Source: Chara braunii (lineage: Eukaryota > Streptophyta > Charophyceae > Charales > Characeae). From it: a stretch of DNA of 27,268 bases. The notes beneath the pieces were generated by a model. The model searched no databases, was not told where the DNA came from, and saw only the letters and a program-made list of their open reading frames with translations. The position numbers and the translations under genes are program-made. Location: NCBI GenBank assembly GCA_003427395.1, contig BFEA01000548.1:802259-829526 (forward strand), in the 5' to 3' direction. Shown here piece by piece: positions 17,384 through 26,210 of the stretch (positions are counted from its first letter, which is position 1; the number at the start of each line of letters is the position of its first letter).

Positions 17384-18409
17384 AACCAAGAAGTCGTCAC
17401 CAACCGCGGTGTGTAGTCTCTGTCTCACTCACTGTAGCTCATCTTTGTGTTGCACATATAGAGACTACGGTTGACATCACCAACTTCTCGCTCACTCCTG
17501 TCGCACTCACACGTCCCTCATTTCTCTCGCACATAACCTCTTGTCAGCTCTGTGCTCAGCAGATTCCATTACCACACGAGCGCACAGAGATAGCAGTTGA
17601 CACCCACAAAATTGTTCTCGCGCATATGCCTCCCGTTGACCTTTGCTACGCGTCTCTTGTCCCTGTCACGCGTCACCCGCCGACTGCCTGTGCTCGCCAC
17701 TGCCCCGCGCGCCTGTCTGATCACTTTGACGCCTAATGGCATTGAGCCCCAGATCATCTGCCACGCACCGACCTTTACCACGAATAAGTGCCTTACACCA
17801 CGCTGCAACCTACTCGCGCCGCCTCTCTTGGTAATCCCGTCCCTCGGACTGCAATACACGAGCCAACCTTGTCACGAGAGCTGGAGGTTTCCCCCTTTTG
17901 AGAGCGTGCGCGTGCACGCATGGAGGACGCAAGAGAGAGCACCCTTCGAAGAGGGTAGCCCAGCCACGGACGTCAACTATCGAGTATGCACCTACTCCGC
18001 CTGTGCAGCTCACACGTGTGTTTCCGAGTAGTGTCCACCTCATTGTCTCTCCCGAGCTGATCTCCCGAAAAAGGATCGTGTCCCGCTCACGCCTCTACCT
18101 CGTGCTTCTGCCAACCGTCCCGTCACTAAGTCTAGCCAGCCCTTAGTTAGTGCCCCGCGTCAAGTCCCCTTGCACGCAATTACCTTGCACACCACCAGCA
18201 GCCTACACACATCGTTCTCTTGACGGTCCAGCCTCTGCTGGCCTTACTCTGCCTCTTGCCGAACAAGCCTCTGGTCCATCTTCCACCGGCTTCGGAGCTG
18301 GGTGGTACCTCTGGACCTCGCCTGGTCTATTCCAGGACCTGAGGTCCGTCTCTCGATCTCCGGTATCACTGTCCCTTTCTGCTGGAGCAGCGAGGGACTT
18401 CTCTTGGTC
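17384..18409. other. Unassigned, GC-rich, several overlapping open frames
   Basis: Open frames exist on both strands over the same DNA (plus 17597-18031, 144 codons; minus 17859-17569, 96 codons), but none shows a domain I recognise and both have the Arg/Pro/Cys-rich look of chance frames in GC-rich sequence. Short inverted repeats are present, for example GTAGTCTCT (17413) facing AGAGACTAC (17460). I call no gene. Confidence 0.45.
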
Positions 18410-18868
18410 CTAGCCAGGCCCAGATTGAGCAGCCCCCCTCTCACTCATCTCTGACTCTCCTTGCGAGTCCCTGTCCAGCTCTTGTTGCTCCCGCTCCGTC
18501 GTGCCTGTTAAAGTTTCCATGTTGTGGTAGGTGACAGTAGTTTTTAACCGAGCAGTCACTCCATCCCTTCTGAACCTCCGCTCTGCCCTATCACGGGCCT
18601 CGGTAATCGCCTTCTGCACCCTCTGGTCTCCCCTCATCTCTCGCTCCTCACCCCCGTAGATGTTTATCTTCGGCAACGCCAAGCCGTCACTTTTACTGTA
18701 GCTTAGGCATGCATCCACCGTGGCACCCTCTCCGCTTATTGGCTCCCAACTCCAGTAAAATCTCAGGTGACTCGGCCTATAACCATACAACCCGCTCTGG
18801 CCTGCCATAGCCGCAGTCTTTGCAATAGCCCGTGCAAGTACTAACACTTCTGCTCTCGCGCTGCACTA
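18410..18868 (-). CDS. Unidentified protein, possible downstream exon
   Basis: An open minus-strand frame ending at 18410 and entered near 18868 after TTTCTCTCTAGTGCAG, which looks like a 3' splice site; it has no ATG at its upstream end. The encoded part begins ARAEVLVLARAIAKTAA and GLYGYRPSHLRFYWSWEPIS, then SYSKSDGLALPKINIYGGEE, and ends in a highly charged Arg/Glu/Gln tail (VQKAITEARDRAERRFRRDG). Family not recognised. It may be joined by splicing to the ORF at 19160-19506. Alternatively both are unrelated fragments. Confidence 0.42.
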
Positions 18869-19095
18869 GAGAGAAACAGGCTATTAGGGTGCAGGCTACC
18901 AAGGGCCGATAATCTCAGCGCCCTGCCACTATCTCTTCTTCCTGCGCGATAGCCTCAACGAACCTGTCGAGAGATCCACGGGTAGTCTCCTTTTATAGAG
19001 TTCAAAGAGGCCGCGATTCCCTGTGTAATAAACGAAGAGTTTTAGCAAAGTATTTTCGAAGGTACAAATAAACTAAAGTTAAATTTTATTTCTCT

Positions 19096-19506
19096 TTAAA
19101 TCGTCTGAGTTTGAAACCCAACAGTCGCATGCAGGATGGCACTCAGTTTACTACCAATCACTAGTCCTGCCGAATCGATTACATAGAAAAATCCGCGATC
19201 CCATAACGGGATCCCGATGGCCGTATTCCCCCCTTTTAAAGGCAGCACGGGCCTATCCCAGTTGGGTGCCCGTGTCCGATGGAAAGGAGGAGGCATATTA
19301 CCCTGTATAGGGGGTGATACACCTCCTACGAATGCGGCCGCGGGTCGCCCCTCTTTTGGGGCCCAGCTGCTCGATATTCCGCCGAGCAGATTAACTGCAG
19401 AGGGGTAGCGAGAGGTCAGTCCATTTGGTAGTTTCGGGTTCGAATTCGAACCGTTAGTCTCTTCCCACGAAGTGACAGGATCAGCAGAAAGGATCGCGTC
19501 AGACAT
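19096..19506 (-). CDS. Unidentified protein, possible first exon
   Basis: 136 codons from an ATG at 19506 (MSDAILSADPVTSWEETNG), intact to 19096. It is Gly/Pro/Ser-rich with SAVNLLGGISSSWAPKEG, VGGVSPPIQGNMPPPF and then a beta-like run VLPLKGGNTAIGIPLWDRG followed by FFYVIDSAGLVIGSKLSAIL. A G|GTAGTAAAC at about 19159 could be a 5' splice site leading to the ORF at 18868, an intron of about 290 bases; if so the coding part here would be 19506-19160. No family recognised. An (AAT)n microsatellite lies just upstream of the start. Confidence 0.45.
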   Translation of the reverse strand: MSDAILSADPVTSWEETNGSNSNPKLPNGLTSRYPSAVNLLGGISSSWAPKEGRPAAAFVGGVSPPIQGNMPPPFHRTRAPNWDRPVLPLKGGNTAIGIPLWDRGFFYVIDSAGLVIGSKLSAILHATVGFQTQTI

Positions 19507-19528
19507 CTGCGGAAGGAAAATCAGCCCT

Positions 19529-19529
19529 A

Positions 19530-19579
<50 letters not shown>

Positions 19580-19592
19580 TAAAAATAAATGA
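19529..19592. repeat. (AAT)n microsatellite with AAAAAT tail
   Basis: About 15 uninterrupted ATA/AAT units followed by AAAAATAAAAATAAAT. A TTTTTATTTTTATTTT block at 19683-19699 is its inverse complement, so the ~90 bases between are flanked by inverted A/T-rich repeats. Confidence 0.9.
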
Positions 19593-19599
19593 AACTAGA

Positions 19600-20094
19600 C
19601 GAAACGACAAATGATTCATGGCCATGGGGTTTTCCCCGAACTTAAAAGATCGTCTCGGCGCGCAGATTAGACTTCTAGTCCCATTTTTATTTTTATTTTG
19701 CTTCCCTTATTCTAGGTATGACCTTTGCTTTCCCCTGCAGTGACCTTTGCCTCACGTTCCCAACCCATAACTCGGTCAGGAGGGGCCTGGCGCACAGCAG
19801 AAAAACCAGCACCGGTCTTTTCTCTCTTGCGTCCCAGGGCAGACCCGGCGGCTACCGCGACTACAGGCCGGTCGTGCTCTATTGTACAGCAGGGCGTCGG
19901 GCCTGCGCGGACCAAAAGAAGGCCCTGCGGTGCACCCTTTTGCCGAGGGCAACGCCGCGAGGGCCGGTCCGCGCCGAGGGCAGCCCCGGTACCGAACCTG
20001 CAGTACGCGACACCCCTAGGGAATAGCAAGGTCGGGACAAGGGACCGACGTCGAGTAAGGATCTCGCACACAAAGGAGGGCTGGGACACCGCGC
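19600..20094. other. Unassigned, GC-rich
   Basis: Two open frames overlap antisense to one another (minus 20134-19712 and plus 19725-20138). Both are Arg/Ala/Pro-rich and lack recognisable motifs. The sequence is GC-rich right up to the LTR remnant. No gene called; it may be the diverged continuation of that LTR. Confidence 0.4.
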
Positions 20095-20515
20095 CCCCTG
20101 ACACCGCGACACTTAGAGCCGTGGGGAAAAACACTTGAGTAGCAGGTAAGTCGGTACCACACCAAGTAGCGGTAGGTGTGTCGGGCTTAGGAGGAGCTCG
20201 GGCTGGAGGAGGAGGAAGAAGAGTGCTGGGAAGGGGGAGCGCAAGGGGTACTTACCTGACTATGGTGGATGCCATCTTCATCACTTTGGTGGGTGTTGCA
20301 TCTAGAAGGCCCCGTTGGAGTAGAATTACACCAAGAAGCTTCGAGGCAGAGTCAGACATGGCATCCTAAGTGGAACCAGCCATAGCTGCTTTGAGTTGTC
20401 TTTTGCACGTCAGGGCAAGGTCCTAGTAGTCCGCCATAGCCTCAACCTTCGTGAAGAGGAAGGAGGAGGGTGGCCATGGCTATGGTGGACCTCATGTTGT
20501 GCCTGCATTAAGAAA
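20095..20515 (+). repeat. LTR remnant of the element 1 family
   Basis: 20095-20175 aligns with the reverse complement of 8341-8425 (shared GGAAAAACACT, AGTAGCAGGTA, CGGTACC, CAGTAGC-like words), and 20185-20515 aligns with the reverse complement of about 7665-8000 (shared CTATGGTGGA, GGCATAGCTGCTTTG-like, TAGTAGTCCGCCATAGCCTC, CCATGGCTATGGTGGACC and TCATGTTGTGCCTG). About 300 bases are missing between the two parts. The remnant lacks both LTR ends and is joined on its right to a LINE. Its orientation is opposite to the 5' LTR of element 1. Confidence 0.78.
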
Positions 20516-22514
20516 GGGATTCAACGGGGATAGGTTGGTTGATATGGCACTGGACCGGCTGACAAAGTGGGAGGGCTTACACACGTCGTTGGTGGGGCGG
20601 GCCCTGACACTAAACAATGCAATTCGAGCGGCCATTTGGTACAAACTGGCCGTCTGGCCGCTGAAACCGAAACAATACACCAGGTTGAGGAAAGCGCTGG
20701 CTACGTATCTGTGGAAGAATAGCGCCAAAGACCACGGGTGTGTGCACCGGCTGAGCTGGGAAACCCTCACTCAACCAAGGTCCAAAGGGGGGTTGGGGAT
20801 ACTACATCCACAAAGGGAGAGCGAAGCCCTAATTTTTAAGGTCCTCATCAGACTCCTCATTGGGAGCGACATTCCATGGGTTCCTCTAGCTTGTTTGCAG
20901 ATCGCCGACCTGGCCCTGGCGTCGCTATCAGCCAACACTCCGCACCCCTTCCGGTGGTTGACGAATACACACTGGTCGATTCCCCCCCCCTCGCAACAAT
21001 CACAGGCCCCCACCCCGGCACAAGCTGCGCGGAAGGATCTGCTCCTGGACCCCCTCTGGACCTTCATGCTTAAACTCTGGAGGACTCGTGGCCCTCAACA
21101 GAAACAACCTCCCAACAGATGGCACAACATATGGAGGCAGCCGCTCTTTGGTAACCCCTATATACTAAATCAGGATGGAAAGCCCTTATCGTTGTCAACA
21201 GACTCACCTTGGCTGACATGGGCAAAAAAAAGGCATTTATAGAGTTGGAGATCTGTGGGACCCGCGCAAAGGCGACTGGGCCATGGCAGCCCAGGTACAG
21301 TTGAAACTTAAATATGTCAAAAACGTGGAAGATAAACTGGTTAGACTGAGGGAGGCCCTCCCCATATCATGGCGGCTAGCCTTAAAAGAGGGCCCCACAG
21401 TTCGCCAGGATGACTGGGTGATTAGGTACGCAGACCTCCCTGTCCCGCTCACAGTATTTAATGTCTGACAAAACGAGAAAGGGCTGTGCTCATTGGAAGC
21501 ACATGAGACTGCCCAACCGGGAGCCAGATTTGCTAAACTTACACGAAACGAGGACCTGGACGGCGAAGAAAATTGGACAGGTCTCGTTCGCACTTGTGTG
21601 GTGGGGGATTTCCAGGAGGGTTTCTTCGTGTACGAGCCCTCGGTGCCACTTGCCATGCTACCTTTTGACCCGGGGGAGTGGGAGTGGCCCGGTCCAAAGC
21701 CAATGCATGTATGGGACTACTTAGTCAAAGGGGGTTACAAAAACTCCAGCCCCCCTGCAATAATCGATCGCACGATATCCAACAGATGGGCGCGAGATTC
21801 GCCCATCGACTCGCAACTAATGGAGGGCGTGCCTTGGGCCAAGTATTCCAAGATTATGCCTACGAACCTCAGAGCTTTGCAATGGCAAATTCTCCACCGT
21901 TGTCTGCCGACCCCGGATTAACTAGTGTCAAGAACAAATCTTGAACAAAAAGGGTTGCTGTCCCCCATCTGCACTTATTGTGAGAGGTCGTCGCCTCCGG
22001 CTCGGGCTACACAACTATGGAGTTGGTGGGATGCAGCATTTCATGCCCTCACGGGCTGCCACATACCATGGGACATCGGCCTCCTGCTGCTCGACAAGAA
22101 CCAACATTTGATAGCGAAATGATCCCCCTTCGCAGCCAATCTCTTCGCGTATATGAGGCTGCAAGTTCTCATGCTCGCCTGGAGAGCCAGATGTTCCTTT
22201 CAAAGGAATGATCACCAATTTGGGCTGCAGCAAGTCATAGAGGAGGTAATTAGAGTGAGAACCCAGGAGGCCTGGAAAACTTTGTCAGGGATTACCAGGA
22301 GGGAAAGGAACCAGCGGCCAAAGAAGCCATCCGAGAATCCTACTATCAACTATGGCAGGACCCGGCCAAGCTGTTTTCAGAAATGGATGATGCTCACAAT
22401 ATTCGGTGGAAGCCATGGAGAGCATCGGAACCAGCTTGGCAAAGAAGAAGACCGCTCAGCGATTTTGAAGTTCCCTTCCTCCCAACAAATTTCGTGCTAA
22501 TATCCGACCAGTAG
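20516..22514 (+). pseudogene. LINE ORF2 C-terminal part with zf-RVT-like region
   Basis: The open frame that begins at 20451 is chimeric: its first ~22 codons come from the LTR remnant. From FNGDRLVDMALDRL it reads WEGLHTSLVGRALTLNNAIR, YTRLRKALATYLWKNS, LSWETLTQPRSKGGLGILHP, the conserved region found after RT in plant LINEs (compare the LSLAGR..LINSV and GGLGI motifs). A frameshift in an A-run at 21223-21230 moves the code to the next frame, which then runs to about 22310 with three in-frame stops (21466, 21919, 22120). It includes ALQWQILHRCLPTPD and KGLLSPICTYCE, like the zf-RVT domain (LLHNRLPT and CPLC). A second frameshift near 22310 leads to a last run (LWQDPAKLFSEMDDAHNIRW) ending in a TAG at 22512-22514. 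Confidence 0.83.
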
Positions 22515-22554
22515 TTTGGACTTCCTGGCTCTCCTCTACCTCCTCGAATTATTG

Positions 22555-22690
22555 CAGCCGCTGCCGGCCGCACCCCAGATCCACTACCTCTCCCCCTGCC
22601 CCCCCATCCACTACCTCCCCCCTCCCCCCCCCCTCAAGCCTCTCCCGCCGCCCCCGCCCCTCCCCACCCTGGTTCCTCCCCAATTCCAAC
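22555..22690 (+). repeat. C-rich low-complexity tract
   Basis: Runs of C interrupted by T and A, encoding only Pro, Leu and Ser in the plus strand. It follows the LINE stop; since the LINE frame stays open across it (PLPPRIIAAAAGRTPDPLPL) up to a stop near 22714, it may be either a Pro-rich protein tail cut off by the TAG at 22512 or 3' untranslated sequence. Confidence 0.6.
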
Positions 22691-22714
22691 AGCGGTGACG
22701 GCCTCAGCCACTAG

Positions 22715-23489
22715 AAGATGAAGTTTTCTCCCGATAAAGCGCAGCGTTTGGATTAAGACAAGGAGAGGTACATTGGCAACAGGGCAATGAAAGACGAAGG
22801 AACAACCCTGGCTACACAACGGCGCATGGACGTCGGTCGGGCTTGGGGCAGCGAATGGTTTCAGCAGCCACAATATGACAGGGCCCGAATGGGGCTGATA
22901 TTGCGGAAGGTTGATGGGGGGTTGCAGACACCTGGGATGGAACTTCGATCGACAAAGTGAAGAATGATGGAAAATAAGGGTTCCATTGGCAATTCCCAGG
23001 GAGGGACTGGGGCAGTGGGAACAAGGAGCTCTAGAAGTAGGAAGGGTTATTGATGCAGCCCCGAGGGAGAGGCAGGGCTTCAGGCTACGAAATGATAAGG
23101 CCATAGTCCCGATAAATGTTGTGCTGAGATGATGTATTTAAGGGACGCTGGACCCGCTTTTTAACAACTGTATATAATTGTTACTAAGAGGAGGAAGTGT
23201 ATGAGTGAGAGTCAACGATGAGGGCAAAAAGAGGAGGAGATGGCATTCATTTTGTCTTATGTTCTTTATCTTCTTCATCGTCTTCATCTTTCTCTCTTCA
23301 TTCTTCTGGTCCCTGTTAGATCCGGTTGTTCGTGAGTTGTGATGTAGGATATTGTGTCATAGTTGAGTCATGGATTATGAATAGACCAGGATCATATTAC
23401 AAGCATAAGCAATTTATGGTTTTCCTCTTCTCTTGCCACTAGCTATCACTGTCGAATACAATCCTTTGCACCTTCTTTTCACTTTCTCA
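22715..23489. other. Unassigned sequence after the LINE
   Basis: No gene recognised. The minus-strand frame 23104-22634 (156 codons) is Pro/Ser/Cys-rich, overlaps the C-rich tract and is probably chance. A pyrimidine-rich TCTTCATCGTCTTCATCTTTCTCTCTTC stretch lies at 23270-23300. Part of this may be LINE 3' sequence. Confidence 0.4.
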
Positions 23490-24170
23490 CTGCATGATGC
23501 GAGGCTACGCCCGCTTAGCCCCTACGGGGCCCTAATTGCAGCAAGGTCGGCCGCCCTAAGTGAAGGCAGGCACGACAAGACCTTCAGGCCTCGTTTTTCA
23601 GGGTACCCCGCATTGGGGAAAATTCAGGCAGTTGCGCAGCGCCAGTTGATTGAATGAACCCAGGCCCTGGGCCGCCTGTGTGAANGTACGAAGAACAGGC
23701 CNTGGGNTGGANTCAGGTACCNGGCNGAANACAGGCCGAAAGCAGTTGNGCGCATGCAACCACTTCAGGCCCAAGGCCTGCTTTCCTCGTGACTGGGCCT
23801 CAGGCTACCGGGGCCTACTGGAAGCTTCCTGGACTGGACGCAGGCAGGCCACTTCGATATAGGGAAGGGCCTGCCTCTCATTCGNCATTCGGGTGCTGGC
23901 TGCATGCTGCGCNAGCGCTGGTGCGCTATCTGCNGGCTGGCTGGCACTCACGCTCTCACGGGCGAGTAGGGAGGGAGCACGCAGCCATAGCCAAGCTGCG
24001 CTGCTGTATGCTGGGTGAAGCGCAGGGTGGTCCTTGGGTGCTAGTGGCATCTGTGCGGTGTGGATCGGGGTTGTGAGTGTAACGCAAGACATACCTGGTG
24101 CTGAAGCAGGCGACATTGGTCGCCATATGCTCGTACTTCGGGAACGCTGTTGATGTCATCATTCTNCTTC
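23490..24170. repeat. CAGGC-rich repetitive region with ambiguous bases
   Basis: The word CAGGC or CAGGCC recurs at irregular short intervals between about 23570 and 23860 (for example TTCAGGCCTCG, CCCAGGCCCTGGGCC, ACAGGCCGAAAG, TTCAGGCCCAAGGCC, GCAGGCAGGCC). N calls begin at 23685, cluster at 23702-23749 and recur at about 23885, 23913, 23934 and 24165. This looks like a collapsed or error-prone degenerate repeat in the assembly. The overlapping open frames on both strands are not credible genes. Confidence 0.6.
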
Positions 24171-24416
24171 GTAGTATAGGCTAGATAGGATCTGCCACAT
24201 GTAGTCTGGGCGCCGAGCGCCAATAGGATATCAACTCTGGTTCTTCGTTGATGATGATGGGACTACTTCAGCATTGTCAATTTTGAACTCTTGGTGTGTT
24301 CTTATTTGGTGTATCTCGTGATGCAATTCTGCTGTGGTTCGAGGTCAAGACTATCTGGACTCATATGTATGATGCTGTATGATTGCTGAAGTTTGCTAAT
24401 GCTCATCTTCCTTGCA
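24171..24416 (+). other. Probable 3' part of the 5' LTR of element 3
   Basis: The sequence immediately upstream of a primer-binding site must be the end of a 5' LTR, here CTTCCTTGCA with a CA terminus at 24415-24416. The LTR start cannot be located because the 3' LTR lies outside the window, so the left boundary is arbitrary. Confidence 0.45.
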
Positions 24417-24419
24417 ATT

Positions 24420-24431
24420 TGGTATCGGAGC
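24420..24431 (+). other. Primer-binding site of element 3
   Basis: TGGTATCGGAGC, identical to the site of element 1 (7357-7368, minus strand), three bases after a CA dinucleotide that would end the LTR. Confidence 0.82.
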
Positions 24432-25676
24432 TGTGGTACAATTGCGCTCATCTGGCGCTTGTCTTCTGCCTTCTGCGGTACATACATGCGGTCTGCTGGG
24501 CGAGTTTGGTCGTAAGTGGTGTGTAGTGAGGAGGGTGGAGACGAGTGTGAAGGCGACCCAGGTGGTGAGGGGCAAGGTGTAAATATTGGGTGTTCGCAGT
24601 GTGATGAGAACTATCTGTTGGGTGATTGAGGCTGAGGTGGAACGACGAAATGCTGGTTGTACCGATGCTGTGACTGGTCATCGCAATCATCTTCAGGTCA
24701 TCTGGTGAGACTATCTCTGTGGTTGGGGGCAGCATGAACGAGGTACGAACCTTATCTACCCTCTTCATCACTTCTTACCGTGAGGTTGTGAGTTCTGTCT
24801 TGAGAGTCCTCTCATCACGAGGTGTCGTGTGCTCTCAACCTTGAGAGTCGTGATTGTTCACGTGGAGCATCTGGGGGAAGACGGGCGGAGCTTCTTGAAG
24901 GGCCCTGGACGTAGCACTGGGTCACGGTCACCATGCCAACCCACTGGGTGTAGTACACGCATGCTTCGCTGCAAGTCATTGGTTCTGCTGTTTGCGCATG
25001 ATAGGGGTTAACTCGAGTGTGGCAGCCTCTACAGACGCTTACCAAACCGTCTATAAACATTTCTGGCCGGGGACTCGGCTCTGATCTGGCTGTGATCGTC
25101 GTCCTGCTGCGACGTAAAATAATTCCTGATGTCACTTGGGGGCGGACGTCAAATTGCCTCTTGATCAGCCAGATCATCCGAGTGGAAGGCTCGTCGGCGT
25201 ACGAGGGTAAATAAGAATGCTGTGGCTGCCTTGCTCAACGATAACCCGGGGCACAGGGGTGGGACCGGATTGCACACCTTTAAGACACGCTTAGCTTCTG
25301 ATGCGAAGAAACGTGACACCGTGACTTTGAGAAGAACAAAGGGAGGGGTAGGTTCCAGTTGATTAGTTCGGGTTTTAATTCCATGCTATGAACAAACCCA
25401 GTCAGTCAACATTATTTTTATTTTTGATTAGTTAGATGGACAGCCATGTGACATCTGACAGAGAACATTAGTTTAGAATATTGTTTATTCCTGATGCTTC
25501 CTTTGTTTGAGAACTAATCTTACTAAAAATAGTATTGACGGTAGGAATCTGACTTACCTGTTGACCCCAAATGAGGTCTCTTCCAAAATAGCCACCAGTA
25601 ATTAGTTGGTCTGTGCGCTACGCTGCGGTAGGCATCTTGAATGATCTAGTGTAGGCGGTGCATTGTGTTGTAGCCT
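24432..25676 (+). other. Leader of element 3
   Basis: About 1.24 kb without a recognisable gene. CTTGAGAGTCCTCTCATCACGAGG (24799-24822) and CTCAACCTTGAGAGTCGTGATTG (24834-24856) are partly repeated around 24800-24860 and could fold. Open frames on either strand have no motif. Confidence 0.5.
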
Positions 25677-26210
25677 ATGAGCGACAGTGAGGACACCGGA
25701 GAGGACGACCGCAGGATCTTGCGATCAGCTAGAGACCCGATATCTCACGTGTCCCTAGGACCGAGGGGTGATAGGGAACTGTTCCGCCGGCAGCGGGAGA
25801 GGCAGCAGCAGAGGAGAGCTAGAGCAGCCGAGGCCAGCAGGGCATTAGCTAGCGAGGCTGGTGCTACAGCAGCCATGGCTACCACAGCCATGAGCACGTC
25901 TGCACAACAGACTTCCCCAACCGGTAGTTCAGGTACCGCCGGGTCTACGGTCGCGCAGACCGTGAGTCAGTCCACTGGCTTAATGGCAAGCCAGCCTGCC
26001 GTGTTGACCCCAAAGGATGTCGCCATCCAGCAGGCAGCCCTGCAAGAGGCACAACTACAACAGGCCTTAGGACAGATAAAAAGAGAGAAGGAAATGATGA
26101 TTAGAAGAAAAACCAGGTTGCAACGAAGAGTGACAGACATAGAGGAGTTAGAGACGATGGACCTGACGCATATGGATGATGATGTGAAGGGCCCTCCTAG
26201 GTGTAATTGA
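25677..26210 (+). pseudogene. Gag N-terminal part (element 3)
   Basis: 177 codons from MSDSEDTGEDDRRILRSARD to a TGA at 26208-26210. It has an acidic start, an Arg/Gln-rich stretch (FRRQRERQQQRRARAAEASR), an Ala/Ser/Thr-rich linker (about residues 60-105) and a helical Gln/Glu/Lys-rich segment (IQQAALQEAQLQQALGQIKR) that is probably a coiled coil. The final residues KGPPRCN do not fit; the next frame carries on with LLGVIEMQEHQ, so a 1-base indel around 26185-26200 has cut the gene. The style of the N-terminus recalls retroelement proteins I associate with Chara, which is the main hint to the organism. Confidence 0.78.

Larger units (their letters stand above)
20516..22700 (+). mobile_element. 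5'-truncated LINE (non-LTR retrotransposon)
   Basis: Only the region downstream of the RT catalytic core is present: the conserved segment after the RT thumb, a long linker and a zf-RVT-like region. Strong 5' truncation is usual for LINE copies because reverse transcription starts at the 3' end. I found no poly(A) tail or clear target-site duplication; the 3' limit is set after the C-rich tract and is approximate. Confidence 0.75.

Noticed and set aside
17384-17410. VGDDFLVV reading on the minus strand, resembling an RNA polymerase GDD motif
   Set aside because: The run is short (about 20 codons between stops), sits in DNA with inverted repeats, and I could not find convincing motif A or B upstream. 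A three-residue motif is expected by chance at this scale, so it is not used to call a polymerase.
17597-18031. 144-codon plus-strand open frame
   Set aside because: It overlaps a minus-strand frame of similar quality, is rich in Arg, Pro, Thr and Cys as expected of chance frames in GC-rich DNA, and has no recognisable motif.
19712-20138. Antisense pair of ~140-codon open frames
   Set aside because: Both frames are Arg/Ala/Pro-rich, lack motifs and lie next to an LTR remnant in GC-rich DNA. Neither is favoured over the other.
22634-23104. 156-codon minus-strand frame
   Set aside because: It overlaps the C-rich tract, is dominated by Pro, Ser and Cys, and has no motif. It is likely a by-product of base composition.
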